64,000 nt of DNA from Halosolutus amylolyticus. Its GTDB lineage: Archaea > Halobacteriota > Halobacteria > Halobacteriales > Natrialbaceae. The position numbers and the translations under genes were made by a program. Below the pieces are notes generated by a model. It saw only the letters and a program-made list of their open reading frames with translations, ran no database searches and was not told where the DNA came from. The stretch lies in the NCBI RefSeq assembly GCF_023566055.1, contig NZ_JALIQP010000002.1:1-64000 (forward strand), given 5' to 3'. Positions 55,199 through 62,611 of the stretch are shown here, one piece after another; the first letter of the stretch is position 1, and every line of letters begins with the position of its first letter.

Positions 55199-55338
55199 AC
55201 CGTGGTGCTATCATCGCCCTCCCGGACTCGGGGACTGCATCCCCTACACGTATCGCACCTGAACGTACCGCCGACGGGTACTTAAGCGCAACGAAAGGTG
55301 GCGACGACGGGGACGGATAGCATTCCGTGATCGACGCT

Positions 55339-56331
55339 TCAATCGGCCAGCGTCTCGACCTCGAGGTACTTCTCGTTCAGTTCCCACTCGCCGTCGTCGT
55401 TCCGGATCATGTACTCGCCGTAGTAGGGGACCCGGTTCGCGACCACCTCGCGGAACGCTGCCCGGATCTCGGGTCTGGTCATCTCGCCCATCGGTTGGAG
55501 GTCGTCGTTGCGGTTGAGACAGCCCTTCAGGTATCCCTCGTGGGTGACCCGGACGCGGTGGCAGTTCGCGCAGAACGTGGGGTTCTCGACGGGGTCGACG
55601 ATCTCGACCATTCCCCCCTCGTCGTTCGCGGTCCCGCCGACCCAGTAGCGCCTGCGATCGTGCATCTCGCGGTGTTCGATCTCGACGGCCTGCTCGGCCA
55701 GCCAGTCGTGGACTCGCCCGATGTCGATGTTCCACTCGGGCTTGCCCGTTAGCTCTGGCATGTACTCGATCAGCTGGAGCTGGAGGCCGTCGTTTTCGGC
55801 GACGTGGTCGACCATCTCCGGCACGTAGCCCGCGGTGTGCTCGAAGACGACCATGTTGAGTTTGACCGGATCGAGTCCGGCCTCGAGCGCCGCTTCGACC
55901 CCCTCGAGGACCGTCTCGTATGCGCCGCTTTTGGTGATTTCGGCGAAGTCTTGCGGGTCGAGCGCGTCCTGGGAGACGTTGACCCGCTCGAGACCGGCGT
56001 CGACCAGCGCCTCGGCGCGGCCGGGGAGAAAGGTACCGTTCGTCGTCAGCGAGACTTCCATCGAATCGGGCGTGCGCTCGATGATCTCCTCCAGGTCCTG
56101 CCGGAGCATCGGTTCGCCGCCGGTGAACTTCACCGCGTCGACACCGAACTCGGCGGCGACTTCCAGAAAGCGAACGACGTCGTCCGTCGACATCTCGTCG
56201 TCCTGGGGATCCATCGGTCCCCTGGTGTCGCCGAGCCCCTCGTTGTGGCAGTAGACGCAGTCGAAGTTACACCGATCGGTGAGCGAGACCCGCACCCCAG
56301 TAACCTCGCGCCCGAACTCGTCGGTGAGCAT
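55339..56331 (-). CDS. moaA: GTP 3',8-cyclase MoaA
   Basis: 330 residues from the ATG at 56331. A CTTAAG element centred 27 bases upstream supports this start over the longer frame. The radical-SAM motif CNFDCVYC is near residue 19, [10 protein letters not shown] follows, and the C-terminal 4Fe-4S ligands are in [12 protein letters not shown] and KGC. It makes the first molybdopterin precursor from GTP. No other moa gene is adjacent. Confidence 0.96.
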   Translation of the reverse strand: MLTDEFGREVTGVRVSLTDRCNFDCVYCHNEGLGDTRGPMDPQDDEMSTDDVVRFLEVAAEFGVDAVKFTGGEPMLRQDLEEIIERTPDSMEVSLTTNGTFLPGRAEALVDAGLERVNVSQDALDPQDFAEITKSGAYETVLEGVEAALEAGLDPVKLNMVVFEHTAGYVPEMVDHVAENDGLQLQLIEYMPELTGKPEWNIDIGRVHDWLAEQAVEIEHREMHDRRRYWVGGTANDEGGMVEIVDPVENPTFCANCHRVRVTHEGYLKGCLNRNDDLQPMGEMTRPEIRAAFREVVANRVPYYGEYMIRNDDGEWELNEKYLEVETLAD

Positions 56332-56355
56332 GTCACCCAGTTGCAGACGGAACTG

Positions 56356-56361
56356 CTTAAG
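56356..56361 (-). promoter_or_regulatory. TATA-like box of moaA
   Basis: CTTAAG, centred 27 bases upstream of the ATG at 56331; indicates a leaderless transcript. Confidence 0.5.
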
Positions 56362-56514
56362 TGCGCCGGGCATCCGGCCCCGATGTAACCAAATTCAGTT
56401 TCGCCCGGATCGGACCGCCGATCGATCGGTCGTCCGATCGGCAGATCCGCGACAGTGGTGAACGACGGTCGAACGCATCCATCACTCTTGACGCTGGCCG
56501 TCGTGGAGAGTGCC

Positions 56515-57189
56515 ATGAGCACGATCGCCGAACTCGCGGTCCCCGCCGAGGAGTTCGCGCTACGGCGGACGCTCGAGGCGACGGACGCGCTCACCGTCGA
56601 GATCGAACGGGTCGTCGCGCACGATCCCGACTCCGTCATGCCGTGCGTCTGGTTCGGCGGGGACGAGTCGACGCTCGCGACGGTCGACGACGCGCTCGCG
56701 GACGATCCGACGGTGGACGAGGCCGAACTGCTCACGGGGTCCGGCGGCGAACGCCTGTACCGGATGCACTGGGTCGACGACGTCACCGTCATGTTGCACA
56801 TGTTGACCGAAGAACGGGCCACAGTCCTCGACGCGACCGTCGAAGACACGCAGTGGCGGTTTCGCGTCCTCTTCCCCGAACGTGACGCACTCTCCCGGAC
56901 CTACGGGTTCGCGACCGATCGGGGGTTGACGATCGAGGTGCGGAAGATCCACCGGCTCGAGGAGGCCCACGGGACCCGCCACGGACTCACCGACGCCCAG
57001 TACGAGGCGCTGGCCACGGCCCTCGATCGCGGCTACTACGAGATCCCGCGGGCGATGGACATGGAGACGCTCTCGGACGAACTCGGGGTGTCCCACCAGG
57101 CGCTCTCCGAACGGCTCCGGAGGGGCCACCGGACGCTCGTCGCGGAGGTAGTCGACAGTGCCGATCGCGCCGGGAACGGCCCACGGTAG
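56515..57189 (+). CDS. Bat-type helix-turn-helix regulator (HTH-10)
   Basis: 224 residues from the ATG at 56515. The N-terminal 150 residues form a small sensor-like domain of the kind found in bacterio-opsin-activator relatives. The C terminus is the HTH-10 domain: LTDAQYEALATALDRGYYEI followed by TLSDELGVSHQALSERLRRG. Target unknown. It is divergent from moaA. Confidence 0.88.
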   Translation: MSTIAELAVPAEEFALRRTLEATDALTVEIERVVAHDPDSVMPCVWFGGDESTLATVDDALADDPTVDEAELLTGSGGERLYRMHWVDDVTVMLHMLTEERATVLDATVEDTQWRFRVLFPERDALSRTYGFATDRGLTIEVRKIHRLEEAHGTRHGLTDAQYEALATALDRGYYEIPRAMDMETLSDELGVSHQALSERLRRGHRTLVAEVVDSADRAGNGPR

Positions 57190-57236
57190 TCGCGACAGGC
57201 GGAACACCTACCCGGATCAGGCCCGAACCGGGCCGT

Positions 57237-57449
57237 ATGGACGACGATATGCTCGCCGATCAGCGCCGACTCGTCGAACTCATCGAGGCGGAAGGCTGGG
57301 ACGTGACGGACCTCGAACTCTCGGCGTACGACAGCCCCTGGGCCGACGAGGACGACCCGGAGGCGACCGTGACGATCACGGCACGGCGGCCCTACGAGTC
57401 CGATAGCGACGACGAGGACGACGAGGACAATCCGTTCCGGCTGAAGTGA
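57237..57449 (+). CDS. Small acidic protein of unknown function
   Basis: 70 residues: a helical start (LADQRRLVELIEAEGWDVTD), a beta strand pair (ATVTITARRPY) and an Asp/Glu-rich end. Coding-like third positions and position 47 bases after the Bat-type gene make it credible; I know similar short haloarchaeal proteins without assigned function. Confidence 0.7.
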   Translation: MDDDMLADQRRLVELIEAEGWDVTDLELSAYDSPWADEDDPEATVTITARRPYESDSDDEDDEDNPFRLK

Positions 57450-57503
57450 GAGCGGCCGATCGACGGGCCGATCGTCGGGATCAGTCCGTGACGGTACAGC
57501 GGA

Positions 57504-58970
57504 TCAGCCCTTGATGTTACAGACGGGGAACGTCCGCGCGACCTTGTCGCCGATGCCGAGTTCGTCGGAGACCCGGACGACCTCGTCGACGTCCTTGTAG
57601 ACGCCGGGGGCCTCTTCGGCGACGGTCGCCCCGGACTGGGCCTTCACGTAGATCTGATCCTGATCCCGGAGTTGCTGTTGCACATCGCCGCCCCAGTACT
57701 CGTTTTTCGCCTGCGTGCGACTCATCAGTCGCCCCGCGCCGTGTGCGGTCGAGCCGAAGGTGAGGTCCATGGAGTTCTCGCCGCCCCGGAGGACGTAGCT
57801 TCCCGTCCCCATGCTGCCGGGGATGATCACGGGCTGGCCCACGTCGCGGTACGCGTTCGGCACCTCGGGGTGGCCCGCGGGGAACGCCCGCGTGGCCCCC
57901 TTCCGGTGGACGTAGAGTTCGCGTTCCTCCCCGTCTACCGTATGCGTTTCTTTCTTCGCGATGTTGTGGGCCACGTCGTACAGGAGCTGCATGTCCATCG
58001 ACTCCCAGGACCGATCGAACACCCGTTCGAACACCTGCCGCGTCCGGTGCATGATCAGCTGGCGGTTGACCCACGCGAAGTTGATCGCGGCGTTCATCGC
58101 GCCGTAGTAGTCCTCGGCGAGCTGGGATCCGGCCGGTGCCGCGGCCAGTTCCTTGTCGGGGAGCCGGTCCAGCAGCCCCTGGTGTTGCTGTTCGATCTTT
58201 CGCAGGTAGTCGTTACAGGTCTGGTGGCCGAGTCCGCGCGAGCCGCAGTGGATGAGGACGACGATCTGGTCCTCCTCGAGGCCGAACGCCGCGCCCACCT
58301 CGTCGTCGAAGACGTCGGTGACGCGCTGGACCTCGAGGAAGTGGTTCCCCGAGCCGAGCGAGCCGATCTGGTTCTTGCCCCGATCCTTGGCCTTCTGGCT
58401 CACCTTCGAGGGATCGGCACCCTCGCGCATCCCCTCGTCCTCGCAGTGGAGCAGGTCGTCTTCGACGGCGTGGCCGTTCTCGAGCGCCCAGTCGACTCCC
58501 CTGGCGAGGATTTCGTCGACGGTGTCGACCCCGGATTCGACGACGCCGCCGCCGCCGAGTCCCGACGGGATGTTCGCGAACAGCGAGTCGACGAGTTCCT
58601 CCTCCCGGCCCTTCAGGTCGTCGTACGTGAGGTTCGTCCGCATCATCCGGACGCCGCAATTGATGTCGTACCCGACCGCTCCGGGCGAAATACAGCCGTT
58701 CTCGGCGTCCAGTGCACCTACTCCGCCGACCGGGAAGCCGTATCCCTGATGGCCGTCGGGCATACAGATCGCGTGGTTCGTGATGCCGGGCAGATGGGTC
58801 GTGTTCTTGATCTGCTCCAGCGTCTTGTCCTCCTTGATCTCCTCTAAGAGCGCCTCGCTCGCCAGAACCCGGGCCGGCGTTCGCATGTCTCCTTCTCGCG
58901 GGATCTCCCAGACGTACTCGCGTACCTGTTCGAGCGTGATGCCGTCCGCGTCGAACGTGGTCTCGGTCAT
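57504..58970 (-). CDS. rtcB: RNA ligase RtcB
   Basis: 488 residues from the ATG at 58970, normal for an intein-free RtcB. Metal- and guanylate-binding motifs are present: AVGYDINCGVRM (Asp and Cys ligands), GSGNHFLEVQ, VLIHCGSRGLGHQ, the central His in DVAHNIAKKE, and FGSTAHGAGRLMSRTQAK with the guanylated His. It joins 2',3'-cyclic phosphate and 5'-OH ends, completing tRNA intron splicing. Its activator archease is 1.4 kb upstream, separated by a MITE and a DoxX-type gene. Confidence 0.97.
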   Translation of the reverse strand: MTETTFDADGITLEQVREYVWEIPREGDMRTPARVLASEALLEEIKEDKTLEQIKNTTHLPGITNHAICMPDGHQGYGFPVGGVGALDAENGCISPGAVGYDINCGVRMMRTNLTYDDLKGREEELVDSLFANIPSGLGGGGVVESGVDTVDEILARGVDWALENGHAVEDDLLHCEDEGMREGADPSKVSQKAKDRGKNQIGSLGSGNHFLEVQRVTDVFDDEVGAAFGLEEDQIVVLIHCGSRGLGHQTCNDYLRKIEQQHQGLLDRLPDKELAAAPAGSQLAEDYYGAMNAAINFAWVNRQLIMHRTRQVFERVFDRSWESMDMQLLYDVAHNIAKKETHTVDGEERELYVHRKGATRAFPAGHPEVPNAYRDVGQPVIIPGSMGTGSYVLRGGENSMDLTFGSTAHGAGRLMSRTQAKNEYWGGDVQQQLRDQDQIYVKAQSGATVAEEAPGVYKDVDEVVRVSDELGIGDKVARTFPVCNIKG

Positions 58971-59114
58971 ACGTGACCATCCGTCGCCGACGATGAAAGG
59001 TGTTCGTCTCTCCGGTCGATGCTGCGACCCGAAATCGCGGCGATCGCAGGACGTGATCGCCGGATACCACAGGTCGAAATCTCCAGGCCACTGCGGGAGA
59101 CGGCCGAGTGCCGC

Positions 59115-59198
59115 TGTAGTAGCCACCGAAACGATTCACACACTGATCGCAAAGCCGTCCTTCGATCAGGTGTGCAGTGACTTTCAGTGGCTACTACA
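59115..59198. mobile_element. MITE, 84 bp, related to the element at 22925
   Basis: Terminal inverted repeats TGTAGTAGCCACCGAAA and TTTCAGTGGCTACTACA match at 16 of 17 positions. Inside there is a second inverted repeat (CACACTGATCG and CGATCAGGTGTG). Sequence similarity to the outer part of the 22925-23077 element is plain, and it lacks the nested block. The last codons of the neighbouring DoxX-type gene, including TGA, lie in its right repeat. Confidence 0.78.
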
Positions 59199-60308
59199 AT
59201 CCTCGTCGGCAGTGGCGCTGGTCCGATCGCCCGCTGGCACGTCCGTCGGCGTTCGTCCGTCGCGTGCCAGGCGTCTGTCGACGGCGTACGGACCGCTCCC
59301 GGTGATAAGTAACACCGAGGCCATCCCGAAGAGGCCCACGTGAGCGAGGACTGGATCGTCGGGAAGCGCGAACAGCGTCAGCGAGAACATCCCGATCGCG
59401 ACCGTGGCGCTCGCGCGGGTGAAGAACCCGACGACGAGCGCGAGCCCCAGCGCCACTTCCGCCAGTCCCGCGCCGAGTACCCACAGTTCCGCACTCGCCG
59501 GCACGACCGCGGTCAGGTCGTACCGATCGACGACCGAGAGGGCGATCCCGGGCCGCATGAGCTTCTGGCCCAGACCCAGGTAAACGAACGTCGCCCCGAG
59601 CCCGAACCGGACGACTACCGGCAGGAGGGCGGTGTACTCCCCGATCCACTCCTGAAACGTACGCGCGCGATCGTAGATCGGGTCGACGCGAGCGTACATT
59701 GCACCCGGGGTGCCGGCGATCCGCTGGAGAACGTGGTCGGCACTCGGTCGCCCACCCCCGATCAGTGCGATCGCGGCGAGCCCGCCGACGAACTCGAACT
59801 GTAACAGGAGCGTCGGTCGGATCGCGACCCCGACGAGGTAGGCGACGAGTGCAAGGAGTGCGACGAGACGCGTGGCGAGGCCGAACAACAGCCCAAAACC
59901 GAGCCCGACCTGCAGCAATCGCAGATTCACCTCGATTTCGGGACTGATAAAGTACCCGCCGAAGCCGGCCCCGATCAGCGGGATCCCAAGAGAGATCCGC
60001 AGGAGCCAGGGTACGTACGGCTCGTACTCGCCCATCGCCGATCGGAAGGCGGCGACGTCTCGCCCGAACGGGCGAACGGCGAGATACGTCGCGACGACCG
60101 CGAGGACGACCACCCCGCCCAGGATCAGGGGTCCGACGACGAGGGGATCGGTGAGCGCGTCCGCGAGGAACTCCGCCGCGTCGACTTCCCGTTCGTCGTC
60201 GACGACGTACTCCTCGTGGGCACTGACCGTCCCGACGCCGAGACCGAGCAGGGCCGTCCCGAGAACGAGACGCCACCGGACCCGATCGATCGTGGGGATC
60301 ACTGGCAC
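59184..60308 (-). CDS. DoxX-family membrane protein
   Basis: About 374 residues from a GTG at 60308 (MPVIPTIDRVRWRLVLG); no ATG fits. About nine membrane helices, with DoxX-type segments in the second half: VRFGLGATFVYLGLGQKLMR and GAGLAEVALGLALVVGFFTR, followed by DDPVLAHVGLFGMASVLLIT. DoxX proteins are linked to quinone-dependent oxidation in some archaea, but the role here is open. The final residues Cys-Ser-Ser-His-stop are encoded by the MITE end, so the original C terminus may be altered. Confidence 0.82.
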   Translation of the reverse strand: MPVIPTIDRVRWRLVLGTALLGLGVGTVSAHEEYVVDDEREVDAAEFLADALTDPLVVGPLILGGVVVLAVVATYLAVRPFGRDVAAFRSAMGEYEPYVPWLLRISLGIPLIGAGFGGYFISPEIEVNLRLLQVGLGFGLLFGLATRLVALLALVAYLVGVAIRPTLLLQFEFVGGLAAIALIGGGRPSADHVLQRIAGTPGAMYARVDPIYDRARTFQEWIGEYTALLPVVVRFGLGATFVYLGLGQKLMRPGIALSVVDRYDLTAVVPASAELWVLGAGLAEVALGLALVVGFFTRASATVAIGMFSLTLFALPDDPVLAHVGLFGMASVLLITGSGPYAVDRRLARDGRTPTDVPAGDRTSATADEDCSSH

Positions 60309-60382
60309 AGATACGCCCCCTAGCGTGAAAACGCACTGGGCTACATACGTCGCGTACGGGCTTCGGTCCGGCCGCCGACGGA

Positions 60383-60871
60383 TCAAACGTCGAACACGAC
60401 GTACGCCTCCCACCCGTCGTCGACCCGCTCGAGGCACATCTCGGAGTAGGTCACCGCCTTCACCTCGCGTGCGTCGATCGCGGATAGCGGAACGCCGCGG
60501 GCGCTGGCCTCGAGCGACCACGCCTCGGCGTCGAAGTCGCTGGCGTCCGACCGCTCCGCTGACCCGGAACGGGTGTCCGCCTCCGATCCCGCCCCGTCGG
60601 CCGGCCCGGCGATCGATTCGACCCGATTGTCGACCGGGAGTTCGCCCCGGACGTCCCGGAGGTAGACCAGTTCGTCGAGGTAGTCGAACAGCAGTGCCTC
60701 GCGGCTCTCGGCGGAAACCGACAGCGTGAATCGATCGCCGGTCTCGGCCGGGACGTCGTCACACATCGCGGCGGCGAGTCCGTCCGCGACCGCCGCGAAG
60801 ACGGCCGCGGGCGTCTCTCCGGTCGCCGCAACTCCGACGTCGGCCGTGTGATCGCGCAGTTCGAACCCCAT
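60383..60871 (-). CDS. Archease (RtcB activator)
   Basis: 162 residues. FELRDHTADVGVAATGETPA with the conserved Asp, LLFDYLDELVYLRDV, and VTYSEMCLER near the C terminus are archease motifs. A Ser/Ala/Asp-rich loop of about 25 residues interrupts the middle. Archease speeds RtcB guanylation and allows multiple turnover; the two genes are often adjacent, here separated by DoxX. Confidence 0.93.
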   Translation of the reverse strand: MGFELRDHTADVGVAATGETPAAVFAAVADGLAAAMCDDVPAETGDRFTLSVSAESREALLFDYLDELVYLRDVRGELPVDNRVESIAGPADGAGSEADTRSGSAERSDASDFDAEAWSLEASARGVPLSAIDAREVKAVTYSEMCLERVDDGWEAYVVFDV

Positions 60872-61034
60872 CGTGAGGGGTGTTCACCGGCTGGCGTCGT
60901 ATGCCCGTCGGTTCGCCGCTGTTCCGGCCGGTGATCGCTCGACGGTTCCGGAGATCGTCGACGGCCCCGAGAGCGGCCCGAACCCGCGAACCTCGTCTCC
61001 GTCTGACGTTCCCGAGCCGGTGCTGCCGGTGGAA

Positions 61035-61040
61035 TTATAT
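61035..61040 (+). promoter_or_regulatory. TATA box of GNAT gene
   Basis: TTATAT centred about 27 bases before the GTG at 61065, favouring that codon as a leaderless start. Confidence 0.5.
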
Positions 61041-61064
61041 TGGGGACGCTGGTAGGGTGTGGTA

Positions 61065-61541
61065 GTGAGCGTCAACATCGACAGCCGCGTCGTCACGCCG
61101 GGGAGTGACGACTTCGTCGACGAAGCCTGGAAGCTGAAAGAGCGGATCAATCGGCGGGAGGGAGTACTCAAGCAGCGGTACGATTTCTTCACCGACGCGT
61201 ATCGTCGATCGACGGTCCACTGTTACGTCCAGGACGGCGACCTCGTCGGGTTCGCCGCCGTTCGACGCGACGGCTACATCCTGTTCCTGGCGGTCTCGCC
61301 GGACTGCCGCGGCGAGGGGATCGGGAAGCGACTCGTCGCTCGCGTCGCCGAGGATCACGACACGATCACGTGCCACGCCCGGACGAGCAACGAGAACGCC
61401 CTCCAGTTCTACGAACACCTCGGGTTCGAGATCAAACGCCGCATCGACGGCTACTACGAGGACGGCGGCGACGCCTACTACCTGAAACTCGGCTCCGACG
61501 TCGGCATCGCCGATCGGATTTCGGACCTGATGCGTCGCTAA
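61065..61541 (+). CDS. GNAT-family N-acetyltransferase
   Basis: 158 residues from GTG 61065; GTG 61059 is possible. The acetyl-CoA pyrophosphate loop CRGEGIGKRLVARV is preceded by ILFLAVSPD, and the C-terminal ENALQFYEHLGFEIKRRIDG is typical of GNAT enzymes. Substrate unknown, perhaps a protein N-terminus or small amine. Convergent with the metal regulator at 61636. Confidence 0.9.
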   Translation: MSVNIDSRVVTPGSDDFVDEAWKLKERINRREGVLKQRYDFFTDAYRRSTVHCYVQDGDLVGFAAVRRDGYILFLAVSPDCRGEGIGKRLVARVAEDHDTITCHARTSNENALQFYEHLGFEIKRRIDGYYEDGGDAYYLKLGSDVGIADRISDLMRR

Positions 61542-61591
61542 GCGCGGTTCTGCGTGTCGACTGTACCCACATAGCTTCGGCTCTGGTTCGC

Positions 61592-61664
61592 GCGTCGGAC
61601 GACGCTCTAGTTCCTGTCGTCACGTCGGACGACGCCTACTCCTCGTCGTCGCGTCGGACGACGC
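61592..61664. repeat. Three palindromic copies of a 14-bp sequence in 30-bp phase
   Basis: GCGTCGGACGACGC occurs at 61592 and 61651 and with one mismatch at 61622. Each is an exact or near-exact palindrome (GCGTCG/CGACGC). The spacing of 30 and 29 bases and the similar flanks suggest tandem duplication; the third copy encodes the end of the regulator gene. Confidence 0.55.
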
Positions 61665-62172
61665 CCGCCACGAAGGCCCGCCGAAACACCGTCGACAGCA
61701 GGTAGGTCCGGTACTTCTGGTTGCGACAGTGCTCGCAGGGAGCCATCTCGCCGACGATCCGATCGATCGTCTCCCCGTGCTCGGACTCGAGCGTCCCCAC
61801 GAGGTCCGCGACCTCGGGCGCGATCGCGTCGGCCATCCCCGCGACGTCGGCCCGCGCGTCTTCGGGGAGCGCGTACGAGAGGACGATCGTGTTCGCGCGG
61901 TAGTACTTCGTCGTGGCGCCGTTGCGTTCCTCGAGTCGGGCGACCTCGACGAGGCCCGCGTCGCGGAGTTCGTTGACGTGGTGGCGCACCGTGTTGCGCG
62001 TCCGATCGTACCCTCGCTCCGCGAGTTCCGCGTCGATGTCGGCCACGGAGTGTTCTGCCTCCGCGAGCATGTCGAGGATCATCGCCCGGACGGGTTCGTC
62101 GACGGCGCTCGAGACGTTCGTGTCCCTGACCGCGATGTCTTCGACCGTGACGTCCGACGTGAATTCGGCCAT
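61636..62172 (-). CDS. Winged-helix regulator of metal-resistance genes
   Basis: 178 residues from the ATG at 62172. An ArsR-like winged helix (VRAMILDMLAEAEHSVADID, RNTVRHHVNELRDAGLVEVA) is followed by a helical region and the C-terminal CEHC pair in APCEHCRNQKYRTYL, a possible metal-sensing site. It is divergent from the HMA chaperone and P1B ATPase genes, with an inverted repeat between them. Presumably controls them; metal not known. Confidence 0.85.
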   Translation of the reverse strand: MAEFTSDVTVEDIAVRDTNVSSAVDEPVRAMILDMLAEAEHSVADIDAELAERGYDRTRNTVRHHVNELRDAGLVEVARLEERNGATTKYYRANTIVLSYALPEDARADVAGMADAIAPEVADLVGTLESEHGETIDRIVGEMAPCEHCRNQKYRTYLLSTVFRRAFVAGVVRRDDEE

Positions 62173-62297
62173 TGAATGGCGAGGGTAGGCGGCCGATCCG
62201 TAAAAGTCGTTCAGCCGAACGACGCCGGTCGGTCGAAGGATCGCCCCCTCACAATCGGGGGATCGCAGTCCGTACCGACGCACCCCCTAGACGAGTC

Positions 62298-62314
62298 GTT
62301 TCACCGGTGGAAAC
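62298..62314. promoter_or_regulatory. Candidate operator of metal-resistance genes
   Basis: GTTTCACC and GGTGGAAAC form a near-perfect inverted repeat in the divergent region between the regulator start (62172) and the chaperone start (62390), 36 bases before the chaperone's TATA box. Confidence 0.45.
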
Positions 62315-62349
62315 GCCTGTGATGGTATTCGAACAGGTCATTTGAGTGA

Positions 62350-62357
62350 TATATTTA
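62350..62357 (+). promoter_or_regulatory. TATA box of HMA chaperone/ATPase operon
   Basis: TATATTTA about 33-40 bases before the ATG at 62390; consistent with a leader of about 10 nt. Confidence 0.6.
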
Positions 62358-62389
62358 TGTGGTGGTTTCGTAGGGGTACTCGAAGGGAA

Positions 62390-62605
62390 ATGACGCAGAT
62401 CACCGAATACCGTGTGACCGACTTCGACTGCCCGACCTGTGCGAGCAACGTCGAACGATCGCTCTCGAAGACCGACGGCGTCGATCGCGTCGAGGTTCAC
62501 TACACGACGGGCCGCGTCGAGATCGAGTACGACGAGGCCGCCGTCGACCCCGAGACGTTCGAACGAACGATCGCGAACCAGGGGTACAGCCCACAGCCCA
62601 GGTGA
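62390..62605 (+). CDS. Heavy-metal-associated (HMA) domain chaperone
   Basis: 71 residues, one ferredoxin-like HMA domain. The metal-binding loop reads DFDCPTCASNVERSL (CxxC preceded by Asp), closer to the DCxxC of zinc/cadmium ATPases than to the MxCxxC of copper chaperones, so the metal is uncertain. Six bases before the ATPase gene, to which it presumably delivers or from which it receives metal. Confidence 0.93.
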   Translation: MTQITEYRVTDFDCPTCASNVERSLSKTDGVDRVEVHYTTGRVEIEYDEAAVDPETFERTIANQGYSPQPR

Positions 62606-62611
62606 TCGGAC

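Noticed and set aside
57504-58970. Intein in rtcB
   Set aside because: The gene has the normal intein-free length and continuous conserved motifs.
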